DNA of 62,406 bases from Nymphaea colorata (taxonomy: Eukaryota; Streptophyta; Magnoliopsida; Nymphaeales; Nymphaeaceae). Shown piece after piece: positions 49,216 through 59,988 of this stretch (positions are counted from its first letter, which is position 1; each line of letters begins with the position of its first letter). The translations under genes and the position numbers were made by a program. The notes under the pieces are model-generated. The model ran no database searches, was not told the DNA's origin, and worked only from the letters and a program-made list of their open reading frames with translations. Where the stretch lies: NCBI RefSeq assembly GCF_008831285.2, contig NW_022205077.1:1-62406 (forward strand), in the 5' to 3' direction.

Positions 49216-50671
49216 ATGATGAGCAGCAGCAACATGAACATGTTAGGGAGTAACCTAACAGCAAGCAGATTCCCAATTCGCTCCAAAGAAAAGGAGTTCA
49301 TCACGCGAGAGCAGATCGGAAAGGCAGCTTTGGAGAGGTGGAGAAGTGCGAGAGCGTCGAGAACGGAAAGATGTATGCGATCAAGACAATCATGGTCAAC
49401 CGCCTTTACCTGGACAGCATCGAGGAAGAGGCAAAAAACATGCGAATGCTCAACAGCGAGTATGTGCTAGAGCTTGTTGATAGCTTCTATGATGACCACC
49501 TCGGCAGCTACGTGCTGGTCACCCCTTACTACAAACTGGGAAGCTTCGAACAAATGATGGACCGTGAATGGGAACTCGACGAGCTGCTTCTCTTCTTCTA
49601 TCAAATGGCTAAGGCACACTTCGAACTATCTAAGAATGGGATCTGCCACCTCGATCTCAAGCCATAAAATATTCTGCTTTAGTCCATGACACAATACATC
49701 CTTTGCGATTTGGGATGCTCACGCAAGCTTGAACAACAAGGAAACATGGCTGCAAGTTTTAACGCATTAAAGCTATCTGGCGTGACTCGAGGAGCTGGTA
49801 CTACTGAGTATGGGTCTCCTGACCTGGTGATAAATGGAGAAATGACCGATTTTTCCGACATTTGGTCATTGGGGATAATCCTGTACAAGATCATCTTCAA
49901 GAAGCACCGCTGATGCTTATTCGAGTAACTACCCGCAGCGAATGCTCAGTTTTCTGTAGGGAAGATTCAATCGAATACCCTCAAAACGAACGCTCGACCA
50001 AGTTTGAACCGATCGTGGAGCTGCTAAACGCATGCTGGTGTGCGGTCGTAACAAGCAGATGAGAATCAAATGGGATTAAATCCTTGAAAAGATTTATAAG
50101 ACGTAGGAGTGCCTTCGCCCAAGGCCTTACGTTATTACCAATTTCGACTGTCTGCTGCACTTCGCTGACCAAGTGATGGTGCTCCTGTCCGCCCTCTTGC
50201 ACTATGTCGACCAGTTCAAAGAGACATTCGCTCAGGCAGGCCTAGAGACCAAGAACCTCAGCCGCTAAATTTGCATATACCTGCTGACGGTCACGAAATA
50301 GCTCGTGACTCACACAGGCGACGTCCACCAAGATTTTGGATGTTTTACCTTTCGAAGTGACGCGCCGCAACCTCACCAAAAAGCAAAAATCCTACGCTGA
50401 GAATCTGGCTAAGGAAGCTCTGAAAATGGCTATTGATCGTGGGGTCAATGAAGAGTATGAGAACTTACTTATCTTCTGGTAAAGAGTAGTCGTTTCATGT
50501 GGAAAACTCTATAAGGCTGTCAGCGCCCTAACACCACCCAAAAATGCAGGGAAACAAGTGGAGCTTAAGAAGATAATTTAGATTTCGAACTTCATTGCCT
50601 TTGAGAATAAATTGCAGTACAAGAACAAGCGCAGACTGCAGGAGTTCGTTGCCAGGCTAATCAATAGTTGA
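49216..50671 (+). CDS. Ser/Thr protein kinase, tandem copy 2
   Basis: The kinase domain is of an unassigned, divergent type. It has GKGSFGEVEKCES (one base added near 49325), the lysine in MYAIKTIMV, the catalytic loop ICHLDLKPQNILL with Asp, Lys and Asn present but Leu in place of Arg in HRD, CDLGCSRKL for DFG, and GSPDLVINGEMTDFSDIWSLG. A C-terminal domain of about 190 residues follows (FADQVMVLLSALLHYVDQF, LTKKQKSYAENLAKEAL) and ends LQEFVARLINS. It should be active. Steps near 49905, 50023 and elsewhere are frameshifts relative to copy 1, and in several cases copy 1 has the missing base. The loop HxDLKP without Arg suggests independence from activation-loop phosphorylation. Confidence 0.75.
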
Positions 50672-50755
50672 TTTCTTATGCCTATATAGCTAAATATTAA
50701 TTATTTATTCGCTCATATTAAGGTTTAATATAGTTGAAACATGTGCATATAGTAA

Positions 50756-52033
50756 TCAGAAATTGTCCTTGCCAAGCTTGGGAATAGCCGCCAGTCCCAT
50801 TTGCGAAAAATTCTTGACCAAGGCATCCTATTCGATATCCATATTGCCGTAGAACAAAAGATCGTTGCTATCATCATGAATTTACATCTTTTCTTCGATT
50901 GTCAGCCGTTTGGGTGAGTGCACGCGCATCTCAAGAGACTCCTCGCCGAACATATCTTCATAAAAATCGCCTTACACATCCTGTTGCCGCTGTCCTCACT
51001 TTGTTCACTCTTACTGGAACGTGCAGAATTCTCCAGCTTTATTGATTCTTGCTTGATGGCTGGCATGCGGCTTACTGCTGGCTTTGTGAGGCTGTTGGCA
51101 CTTTTGTATAGTACCTGTCCCTGTATCTCTTCGTCACTATCGCCCTCACTTTCGGATTGTATCTTTTGGGAGCGGAAAATCCGAGCAGGCTAAAGCAAAT
51201 GCTGGCTTCCCTTTAGCGAGCAGTGGTCGAAGCTAGATGAAGAAAACATGTCAGAGTTGCTCACTGACTCGCTTTAGTCATCATAGATCGATTTAGTGGA
51301 TGAAACGCCACCCTGCGGCCCGCACTCGGTCTCGTCTAGGCGCCCACTATCCTTCAAGCTACCCCTGCTGCCTTTCAAATTCCTAGGATTTTTCCGAATT
51401 TCCTTATCGAAAACTGCAATCAGCTAGATAAGTCCGCGTGCATATTGTAACTCTTCAGATGGATTTTCGAATGTTTGGTCTTAGTAATGACGGAGCTGAT
51501 GCTTGATCTCTTACTTAATAATGAGTTACTTTTGCACAGCTCTGAGGTGTCCGAGTGGCCTTGCTTACTTTCAGCAGCCTCAATGAGGCGATAGAGAGTA
51601 TTGGTTTTCACCTACCGAAACTCTCTCTTCAAGTTCTTTTGGATTTTTTTGTTGAGACTTCGCAGACCCTTTCTCAGCTTCGAGTAAAAGTGGTTTTTGA
51701 CGCAATTATCAGTGCTAAATCGTGAGGGTATTACCGTCCAGGTAGGCGGTTTGAGATGAGGGCCCACTTGTTCCCAATCATTTCCTGCATTTCGAATAGC
51801 AGTTTTTCTTCTTCGGGAGTCCAATCTGTGCTGGTGATGGCGTGGTCAAGGTGATTATGATACCTACATGGGGCTGGCCTACCTCTACCTGCACTGTTTG
51901 CCGTTCCGCCCCACGAGCTGGAACTCCTCCTCCATTACCCTTGAAATGTGTGACCATTTAGCCATCTTACGTTCTTCCACTAAAAACTTGAGGACCGATC
52001 TTCCTCAGCAGTCCACAGTTTCCTTTCAGGCAT
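50756..52033 (-). CDS. Two-repeat MYB transcription factor
   Basis: Two adjacent MYB repeats are clear: KLWTAEEDRS with GRNGKQCRQRYHNHLD, then DWTPEEEKLLFEMQEMIGNK with ISNRLPGRTDNCVKNHFYSK. The recognition-helix residues NGKQCRxRYHNHL and TDNxVKNHFYS are those of R2R3-type MYB proteins that bind AACNG-like sites. Two introns sit at 51864-51882 (19 nt) and 51715-51734 (20 nt) in equivalent places in the two repeats. The rest is a Ser-rich disordered region, and the protein ends MGLAAIPKLGKDNF and TGA. Single-base steps occur in the first helix, near 51995, and near 51425. It is likely a cell-cycle or developmental regulator, by family. Confidence 0.9.
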
Positions 52034-52226
52034 CAATTATAATAAACCACCACAATATAGCTCTAAGTTTACCCTAAACTACAATTCTACTTCATTTGGG
52101 TGCAAACGCTGAGAAAAAGGACTTGCATGAAGATTTATTGATGAGGAAGTTTTTCGTACATGCCATTTGATGTTTCTATAAAGAGTTAATATAAGGTCTT
52201 GGCCACTATAATTAGCGGACAATATT

Positions 52227-53941
52227 ATGCAATACAACGAAACCTACATCCTGGCAACACCACTCGCCAAAAGGCTCCCTAGCAATCCAGCGACAATAAC
52301 GAAGAAGGAAGAAACAGGCAGCAAAGAGTAACCAACATCTTCTCCCGTAACGTCATGAACAATCCTCTCCCTCGCCCCAACACCTCCCCACCTCCTCACA
52401 TGACCAACAACATCTTCAACACCCAGAAACCCCCTGTAACAACATCTTCAGCTCGAGAGGCTCTCCCGCAAGTAATACCGTGGCTATCAAAGATAACATG
52501 TTCGCAAGAGGAAACACGACCGCAGCAAACAATATATTCACAAAGCCCAGCAACACGCCAAACATCTTCTCAGGAAGAACAACACAGCCCAATCCCTTCA
52601 ATAATACTTCCCCGAAACCTCAGAACAATGCAGTCATTTTCAATAGTCATTCAAATAATTCAAATAGCCACATTTTCGGAAAGCCTCAAAACTCCCAAAG
52701 CCCAAAGCTTTTCAACCCGACTTTCACGAACGCCCCCAGCAGCAATCCTTTTAACCCCCAGGTCCCCAAAGAAACGCAAACATATTCGCGCAATCTGTGA
52801 ACCCTCAATCAACAATGCAAACCAGCCTCACCAGCCGAGTAATTCATGGAATCAACAGTTCAACAACTACAGTAACTCAACAATCCCACATCGAATAGCG
52901 TGGTTCCTAATTTTGCTGCGACAATCCCCAGCAAAATCAATACTTCCAGAATCAGGGAACTTCAAATCCATCTCTCAGCTTCCATGCCAGCAGCAAAACA
53001 CACAGAACCAAATAATAGTTTCCAAATACCTCAGCCACAATATGTTCAGGAAAAATATCAGCTTCCCTTTACTTCATTGGATACTCATCTAATCGAAATG
53101 ATGGATAAAATGCACCTAAATGATTATGAGAGCTGGAAAAGCCCCTACAACCTCTACCATGGCATGCTCATACTCAACAATCTGCAGCGTCAAATAAACA
53201 ATCATAAAGATGAGCGGCCTGGCTTAGACCAAATTTAGGAATTAAATTAGATGGTTAAGTATTGCTCTTAGCCTGTAACAGATGGGATCTTGGTCATGGT
53301 CAAAGAAATGAAAGACACTTCACAATACATTCAGGAGATGAAGAGGAATCTCATCAACCTTTAAAAAGATGCAGATAAGATCAAGAAATCTCTCGTCAAC
53401 GACTTCAGATTCGAAAACGGAACTTTCCCGCAAAACCAAATGGGAGAGGATGATCAATAAAATGAATTCAGAACTGGCGCTCATCGAGAGTGAGCTGGTG
53501 GCTTTCGTCAAACCTATTCTGCATTCCCTATAGGCAGTAGAAAAACAGCCTTCGAAGACCCTGACAATTTCCATGGAAATAGCCGAATCTATCCAGATAA
53601 GGATCCACATGGTTGAAACAGCATAAACTTAATGGCAACCGAATCCGAGAACGCATTTGATAAAATCACTGCTCTCGAGGGCAAGTGCGAATACACGCAA
53701 GTAATGCGATCTCCCGATTGATTGAGTACTTTCAGGAAGTCTGTTTAAGTTTGAGAGCATGAAGTAGCAATTTTTGCAACATTTTTCCGACTAAGAGATT
53801 TAGCAAATGAGGAAGAGAAGTCATGCCCGCGAAAAGAAGGACACCAGAAGTCGGCAGTTGATGCACGTTGTCAACACTATCTTGAAGCAGAGAGCCAACA
53901 GAATGAAAAAACGACTTACCAACGAAGACGTGCACGAATGA
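52227..53941 (+). CDS. NxF-repeat, nucleoporin-like protein
   Basis: The N-terminal half is Asn, Pro and Ser-rich with many short motifs NIF, NPF and IFG (NNIFNTQKPP, PNIFSGRTTQPNPF, SHIFGKPQ), the composition of FG nucleoporins that fill the nuclear pore. The C-terminal half is coiled coil: YNLYHGMLILNNLQRQINNH, LVMVKEMKDTSQYIQEMKRN, ending MKKRLTNEDVHE and TGA. FG domain plus coiled coil is the plan of Nup62, Nup58 and Nup54. Multiple frame steps occur, about four in the N-terminal part. Ciliates have distinct NIFN-type and GLFG-type repeats in macro- and micronuclear Nup98 forms, so the NIF motif deserves notice. Assignment is by composition. Confidence 0.6.
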
Positions 53942-54082
53942 TAACTTTAAATAATTGAATGCAGTAATATTCGCTATATACGACTATTAGTTCAGTCACA
54001 TACTAATTATAAAATTGAATCATCTATGCGGAACTAATCATAAATAGATGACTACTATTAGGGCTCTCTCTCCAAGAGCAAA

Positions 54083-57000
54083 ATGACAAAACCCTACGTT
54101 GAGCATAGACCAAAGCGAGGAGGCAAGTCCTAGCAGAAGGGAAGGTAAAGTTCAGAGTCCAAACTTTAAAATAAGTTTTCCGTCCTCGAGAAGAAGTTTA
54201 TAAAGAAGGTAGACATCGTCCATGAGGAAGACGACAAGAAGGCGAAGAACGACTTAACCAAGCCCATTATTGTGGTTGATAGGGAGGTATAGGTGGTTTG
54301 CGACATCCTCAAATATATGCTCGGTGAGTACAAAAACGACGGAAAGCCCTCCTACTGCAACGAGTACAAGACCTGCGAGGACTGGGAAATCGATTAAATC
54401 ATGCGCCAGGTCAGCGACACCAACTTAGGAGATTTCATCATTAAGTGCCCAAACCCCGACAACGTCTCTGAGGAACTGCAAGATATCTATGGGAAAATCG
54501 AGGAGAATGCAGACCCCTTTCTTCTCAACGCCAGTCAGGCCATGGAATTTTACTACGATCTGTTTGATATTGAGACTGCTAGTAAAATTGACTCCGAGAG
54601 AGAGCATGTGCCTTTCTCCTCGCCTTTTACTTCTTAAAGTTCGGCACCACCTTGGAGGAGCGGGACGAAATGTGCATCTCCTACCTTAAGATCTACAACT
54701 ACTTCAAAATGATCGAAACTAAACTACTCTCAGAATACCTCACGATGCGTCAAGACGAGGAGTTTTATGATAAACACGAGAAGATTATTCACGAGAACTT
54801 CAGAAAAGAGTTCGAAGCCGTACAGTGCTTCAGTCCTGAAAAATCCTTGGCTCAAACTGATGAAGCCTCTTGGGGAAAACTCAAGCGTACCATATATTGG
54901 AACTTAAAACCCACATAATTAATGAATTCGAATCTTACATCGATAATGAGTTAGAAAAAGATAGGAACAAGGAGGATTGCATGTTCCTTCCCTCATGGGA
55001 AAAGTGAAGAGCATATCTGATATCTTGAAGACCTTCCCAGGACTTATGGAGCGGGTACTAAAACACATCAAAAATACTAGTAAAGATCAGCAACGCATTT
55101 TGTTCGGCGGTCAGTACCTCAAAAAAACTGTTTCTGGTTAGAACATTATATGGGTGAACACAAAAAGTCGTCCCAATGATGTCACCACCTCCTCCGCTTG
55201 AGTCTTCTCTATAAGCTGGTGATTAAGGCCAACTGTTCGTTAGATGCTTCCTGAGCAAAGACGAAGACACATCATGTTGGTAATTAAAACTAGTGAGGAA
55301 ATTCTATAAAACTATGCGCAGAAGTATAAGATTAACATGGAGGTAGACCTTGGTGCTTCTGATCTCTTTTCTTTCGAGCCGGTTGATCATTACTTGCGTC
55401 CTCTCCGCTTGCACAGTTATATTCGCGACTTGGAGTTCCGTGAAAAGTACAGTATCAAGGGCCCGGAGAAGATGTCAAGTGAGGACTAGACGGCCTCAAG
55501 TCAATCGAAAGTGAGGCAGTGATTATCTATCAAAAGGCAACAGTGATGAACGAAGACGAGTTGCGGACAAAGATCATAATGGACCAGTTCTAATCTGACA
55601 AGCTTTACGACTGGGTGGCCAAGAAGCTGAACATCGACTACATAAAGCAGAAGGTGCTAGTTAATGAATACAATACCGAGATGCCAAGCAGAAACACCTG
55701 GGAACTTTACTTCATCTATAACAAAATGATCATCCAGTTCATCAAACGCACCCAAAACCTCTACAAGGTCAACAAGAAGGCAAAAGACTACTTCCAGGAA
55801 CTCGATGGCAACGTCGGCATGATTCTAAGACTCATGTTCCTCAAGGCTCTCAGCATCTGCAATGACCTTTTCTACAATCACCGAGAAACCAGATCACTCA
55901 TCCCCCGCACTATCAGCAATTTTTGGACCACCAAGCAAAAACTTAGAAATATATGGTATTATATGGGCATTGAATCACCTTCAGGATTCTGCACCTATCG
56001 TAGGACTAAATCCAACGAAAAACTATGGCGAAAATTTTAAATCAACGAACTGAAGGATCGATCGAAGTTTTTCCCCTCAGAACGGCTAATCATCACAAAT
56101 AAGGTAATTTACGACAATATAAACCTGAGCAAATCTTTATAGAAGCGGCACATTATGAACTACTACCCACTCCACGATCCCTTTGTGCTCAAAAACATTT
56201 AAATTGCCCCCTATATTGCAAATATCAAAAAGCTCAAGAAGGAGCAAAGAAAGGAAAGCGACGGCCCAGACGGCTCAGTCATCAACCTGATGTATTCTCA
56301 GTACGAGTGCGAGTACTCCAAGGGCGATTTTACCAAGATGAGTATCTAGGAGAAGCTAGAGTTCAGCATTACTTCTTTCAAGTCCTTTTCGGCCGAAAGT
56401 GTGCGTTATTACTGCGGTGAAAAGATAGCATTTTACTTCTAGTTTATGAAATTTTTGGCCATGAAGGCCTTCCCCTTCCTGTTCCTTGCCATGCTCATCC
56501 AAATCCTGTTGTGGGTGGAACAGACCGACATCAGTACAAAGGGCACCAGTGGCCTCACTAAATTCAACAACGTCCTCATCTTCATCTACACTTCATCAAC
56601 GTCTTCTGGACTACCAACCTGGTGGAGACGTGGAAGGCGAGGACGCAGCTGGCGCAGAACTACGGAGTCACTAGCTGGGTGAGTTCCAGGAGAAGAGAGT
56701 GAAGTTCGAAGGGTCCTTCAAGCGAAACTTTGAGACTGACGAGCTGAACTACGAGTACGTGCCGAAGTGGAAGACCGTACTCAAGACCATCTTCACGGTC
56801 ATTCTCAACTTGCCTATGTGCTGCTAGTGGCAGTGGTGATCCTGCTGCTCTTCCTCTTCAAGACCTACCTCTACCAGCTGGGCCTCGACCAAACATCGTC
56901 AACCAAGTTCCCTCCATTCTCATCTCAGTCGCCTCCCAGATCTTCACCAAGATTTACATGGTGATCATCAAGAACATCACCATCTTCTAAAATCACAAAA

Positions 57001-58007
57001 CCGTCTCAGACTACGAGGGGTCCCTTATCTCCAAGTCTTCCCTCATCACCTTCATCATCAACTTTTACTCCATCTTCATCTACGCGTACTTCTCAGATTA
57101 CCTCGCCTCCAGCTTTGTCTGCGAAATCAAGACCACCTAAACACTCAAAAAGTAACCCATCTCTTATTTAGGATTCAAAACTGCGACTATTTCGTGTCTT
57201 CCCAGTTGCTGTCCCTGGTGATGGTGGACATGGCGATGACGGTGGTAGGTGCTCTGTTGCCATTCTTGATGTTTAAGATCAACGATTGGCTGGCCAGCAG
57301 AGTGAAGAAGAAAACTGCCAAGTTCAACTTCAGTTTCTTCGAGAGCATCGATGAATTCTACGAGGAGCAGGACAAGATGGAGAGCTACATGTTCAATGAG
57401 GAGCTGGACAACTCATGGTCAGGCTATATGAACGTCATCACTGTCTTCACAGCCACTGCCCTCTTTGCGCCTGCCCTTCCCTTCTCCTACGCCATGATGT
57501 TCATCACCGGAATCATCAGGCTGCACGCATCTAAATACGAGGTAATTTACCTCAAGAAGCGCATCCTGCCCATCAAGGCCAACTCCATCAACTGGTGGAT
57601 GATCATCGTGGAGGCGATCAGCTACCTCTCGATTATCACCAACATCGGTAACATTTATCCTATGCAGCCTATATGATATAACAAGACAAGTCTTTACTAC
57701 CAGCAAGGCCAGATACTTTTTCCTCTTCATTATTATCTTCTTCTCGCTGAAGTACTACCTCCTCTCGCAGTACAGCCAGGACGAGAACCAAATGGCCAAG
57801 AGAAATGAGATCAAGACGATGGACTTGCTGTTAGGTCGTAGAAAGGACAAATATGAAAATATCCCCGAAGAAGTTAACACTGATATTGAGAATGTGATCT
57901 ACGATGAGACCGTCCTCAACAGAAAGTTCCATAACATCAAATAGCCCAATCTCAGGCCTAAGAACAAACCCAAGGAAAAACCGAAGGAAAAGCCTAAGGA
58001 AAAATGA
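54083..58007 (+). CDS. TMEM16/anoctamin-like membrane protein
   Basis: The C-terminal 700 residues have the anoctamin pattern of a calcium-gated channel or lipid scramblase: KFLAMKAFPFLFLAMLIQILL, WKTVLKTIFTVILNLPM, SLITFIINFYSIFIYAYFSDY, VFTATALFAPALPFSYAMMF and WWMIIVEAISYLSIITNIGNIY, the last being a family signature region. About eight hydrophobic segments can be counted. The tail repeats PKEKPKEKPKEK. The first 300 residues (from MTKPYVEHRPKRGGK) are charged and end at a TGA at 55005 unless one base is added. The ATG of the next frame overlaps that stop by 13 bp, which leaves no promoter space, so I treat the whole as one gene. Two genes is the alternative. Confidence 0.7.
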
Positions 58008-58107
58008 GTATGATCATTCCCTCATATTATCTATAAGTCTATGGTCTTGCGCGCGCAGGACTTTGATTTATATCAAGAAGTCTTTACGAAACTTAATACT
58101 TCTCATA

Positions 58108-58462
58108 TCACGCAGTCTTTTTGATCCTGACTTTGTTGTTCTTAATGTCCGACTTCTTCCATTTCTCGGGGCAAACGTACTCAGTATTTTCAATTCTTGG
58201 TATGATGTCATCGTTCATGCTCACGTATTTTATATTGTTGCCGCGAATGTAGACCTCCTTCACGCTGTGAAAAGTCTGTCCATTCTGCATTACAAATGAA
58301 GTACTTTGTCGCTGAGGTAAGCCGTATCAATTTTGATATTCATGAACTTATCGACGCCTCTGATGATTCCGTTATATGTTTCTCCTGATTTGAGTTCGAC
58401 CATGATATTGGAGCCCTCTCCAACTTTGAGAAGATGCAGCGGGAACTAAATAAGGCCATCAT
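58108..58462 (-). CDS. LSM4: LSm4-like U6 snRNP protein
   Basis: LSm4 is a subunit of the LSm rings that bind U6 snRNA and mRNA 3' ends. The Sm1 motif reads LIQFPLHLLKV then NIMVELKSGETYNGIIRGVDKFMNIKI, and the Sm2 motif VKEVYIRGNNIKYVSMNDDII, with the family-typical ELKxGETYNG and YIRGNxIKY. Two single-base steps, at the start codon region and near 58290, each need one added base. The protein is about 118 residues and ends KVRIKKTA, so it lacks the Gly/Arg-rich tail of yeast and human LSm4. It ends 101 bp after the convergent anoctamin gene's stop. Confidence 0.88.
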
Positions 58463-58530
58463 TACAATATTTTTGCTCATTATCTTTGAATTTAGATTAT
58501 AAGAGATGTTGGCAATATTTATATTAATTA

Positions 58531-59750
58531 TCATTGTAGCATGCCCATCTACCTTAGCCTTCTTATTTCGCTGTCCTCGATCCTAATCCTATTTTTTTGG
58601 TGTTGAGCAGGTAGTAGCCGTTGGCGTCTAGGAGATAGCCGTCATAATCGATGTAGTAAGTGCACTCATTGACCCTAGACTTGGCGCTTTAATGCTTGTT
58701 AGCTGCGGTGAGATAGCTTTAGAAGCTCAATTTGGTAATCTCACTATGGCTTTTCTATGAAGATATGTTGATATAGCCTTCATACAGATTGACCTGCCTC
58801 TTCTAAAGCAAGCCTAAAGCTGCCTGCATCTTTTCCTTCATTTTGACCATCTATTCCTATTGGTGATGGGTGGCTAAAATGCTCTTAAAGACGTGGTCCT
58901 TAAAACTCAAATGCTCAGTTCTTAGCTCACTGATGGAAGCCTGCAATCGGTCTGTCCTTTCCTTCATCTCCAAGTTAAGCCCACTTGGTTTTTAGCGGTG
59001 TTAAAATGATTTGAATTCCTACCTCAAAAAATAAATCTGATTAGCTAGTTCCTTCTTTATCTAAAAAATAGCATTATCGATCTTAGAGTCTTCCATTTTC
59101 ACCAGCTCCTGAATGCACTCGTTTATTTTCTGCTCCTAAAAAGCGAATTTTTAGTTTAACGATTCTCTGAAATTACTAATCAACGCCGCAGTGATGGCGT
59201 TTCTTTGCTCTTCTAATTCTGTATTGAAATGTTCTTAAGGTTACTTTCATACTTTTCGCGTTAAAATTTGAAGCCATTGACTTCCTCTCTAAGTTTTTAG
59301 ACAATTTAGTGCTGTTCTGGCAGTTGGCTTCAAACTGCGAGTATTTTTCCATTTGCTTGCTGGTGTAGATGTTTCCTGGCTCGTAGGAATGCGCAGTGGA
59401 ATCAGACAGAGTGGTGCTCTGCTCATGCTTTTTCATTTCCATCATAGCAGCTAGCCGCCTCTCCTGCGAGTCCAGCCGGTCACAAATTACATGATTCTTT
59501 CGCTTAGTTCCCGAAAATGGATGCTGTTAGGAGGCTCCCGGTTGTTCTCCCATGGAGAAACAGTGCTTACCTGCATGTGCTGCCCCTTGAGGACGGTCTG
59601 CGGGCTGAGGGGGATGCGCGAGGGCTCCTTTATGGAGGTTTCGATGAAATAGGGAAGAGTGGACCGCTTCATCATTTGGGGGTGGTGTTTGAAGTCCAAA
59701 TCTTCGGAGCGTCGGTTGATCTGGTGGGGGAAGAGGGGGACTGGTTACAT
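58531..59750 (-). CDS. Coiled-coil protein
   Basis: The protein of about 400 residues begins MQPVPLFPHQINRRSEDLDF and then is mainly charged helix: ICDRLDSQERRLAAMMEMKK, INECIQELVKMEDSKID, EMKERTDRLQASISELR. Near the end comes a tyrosine-rich folded segment, NECTYYIDYDGYLLDANGYYLL, then RIEDSEIRRLRQMG and TGA. TAG and TAA as Gln are frequent. Frame steps occur near 59465, 59295, 59235 and 58605. The YDGYLLDANGYYLL hairpin-like motif is repeated in style (DYDGYLLDANGYYL) and unusual. No family can be named. It is arranged head to tail with LSm4, 68 bp away. Confidence 0.6.
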
Positions 59751-59988
59751 GGCCACCTTGGATTGCTTGAGGGGCTTTTAGGGCACGATGTATGGATTGT
59801 TATTAATCATCAAATGTATATTCAACTGATTTCATTTAGAAATGGCTCAGTAGATTATCTTAAACGAAAAGTATGCGATGTTTTTTATAGAGATTCGACT
59901 TATTTGGCTTTAAAAAGTCATTCGGGTAATACTAGTTGGCTTATTTTAAGATAAATTTTGATTATTGTTCTAGCAATTATTGACAACA

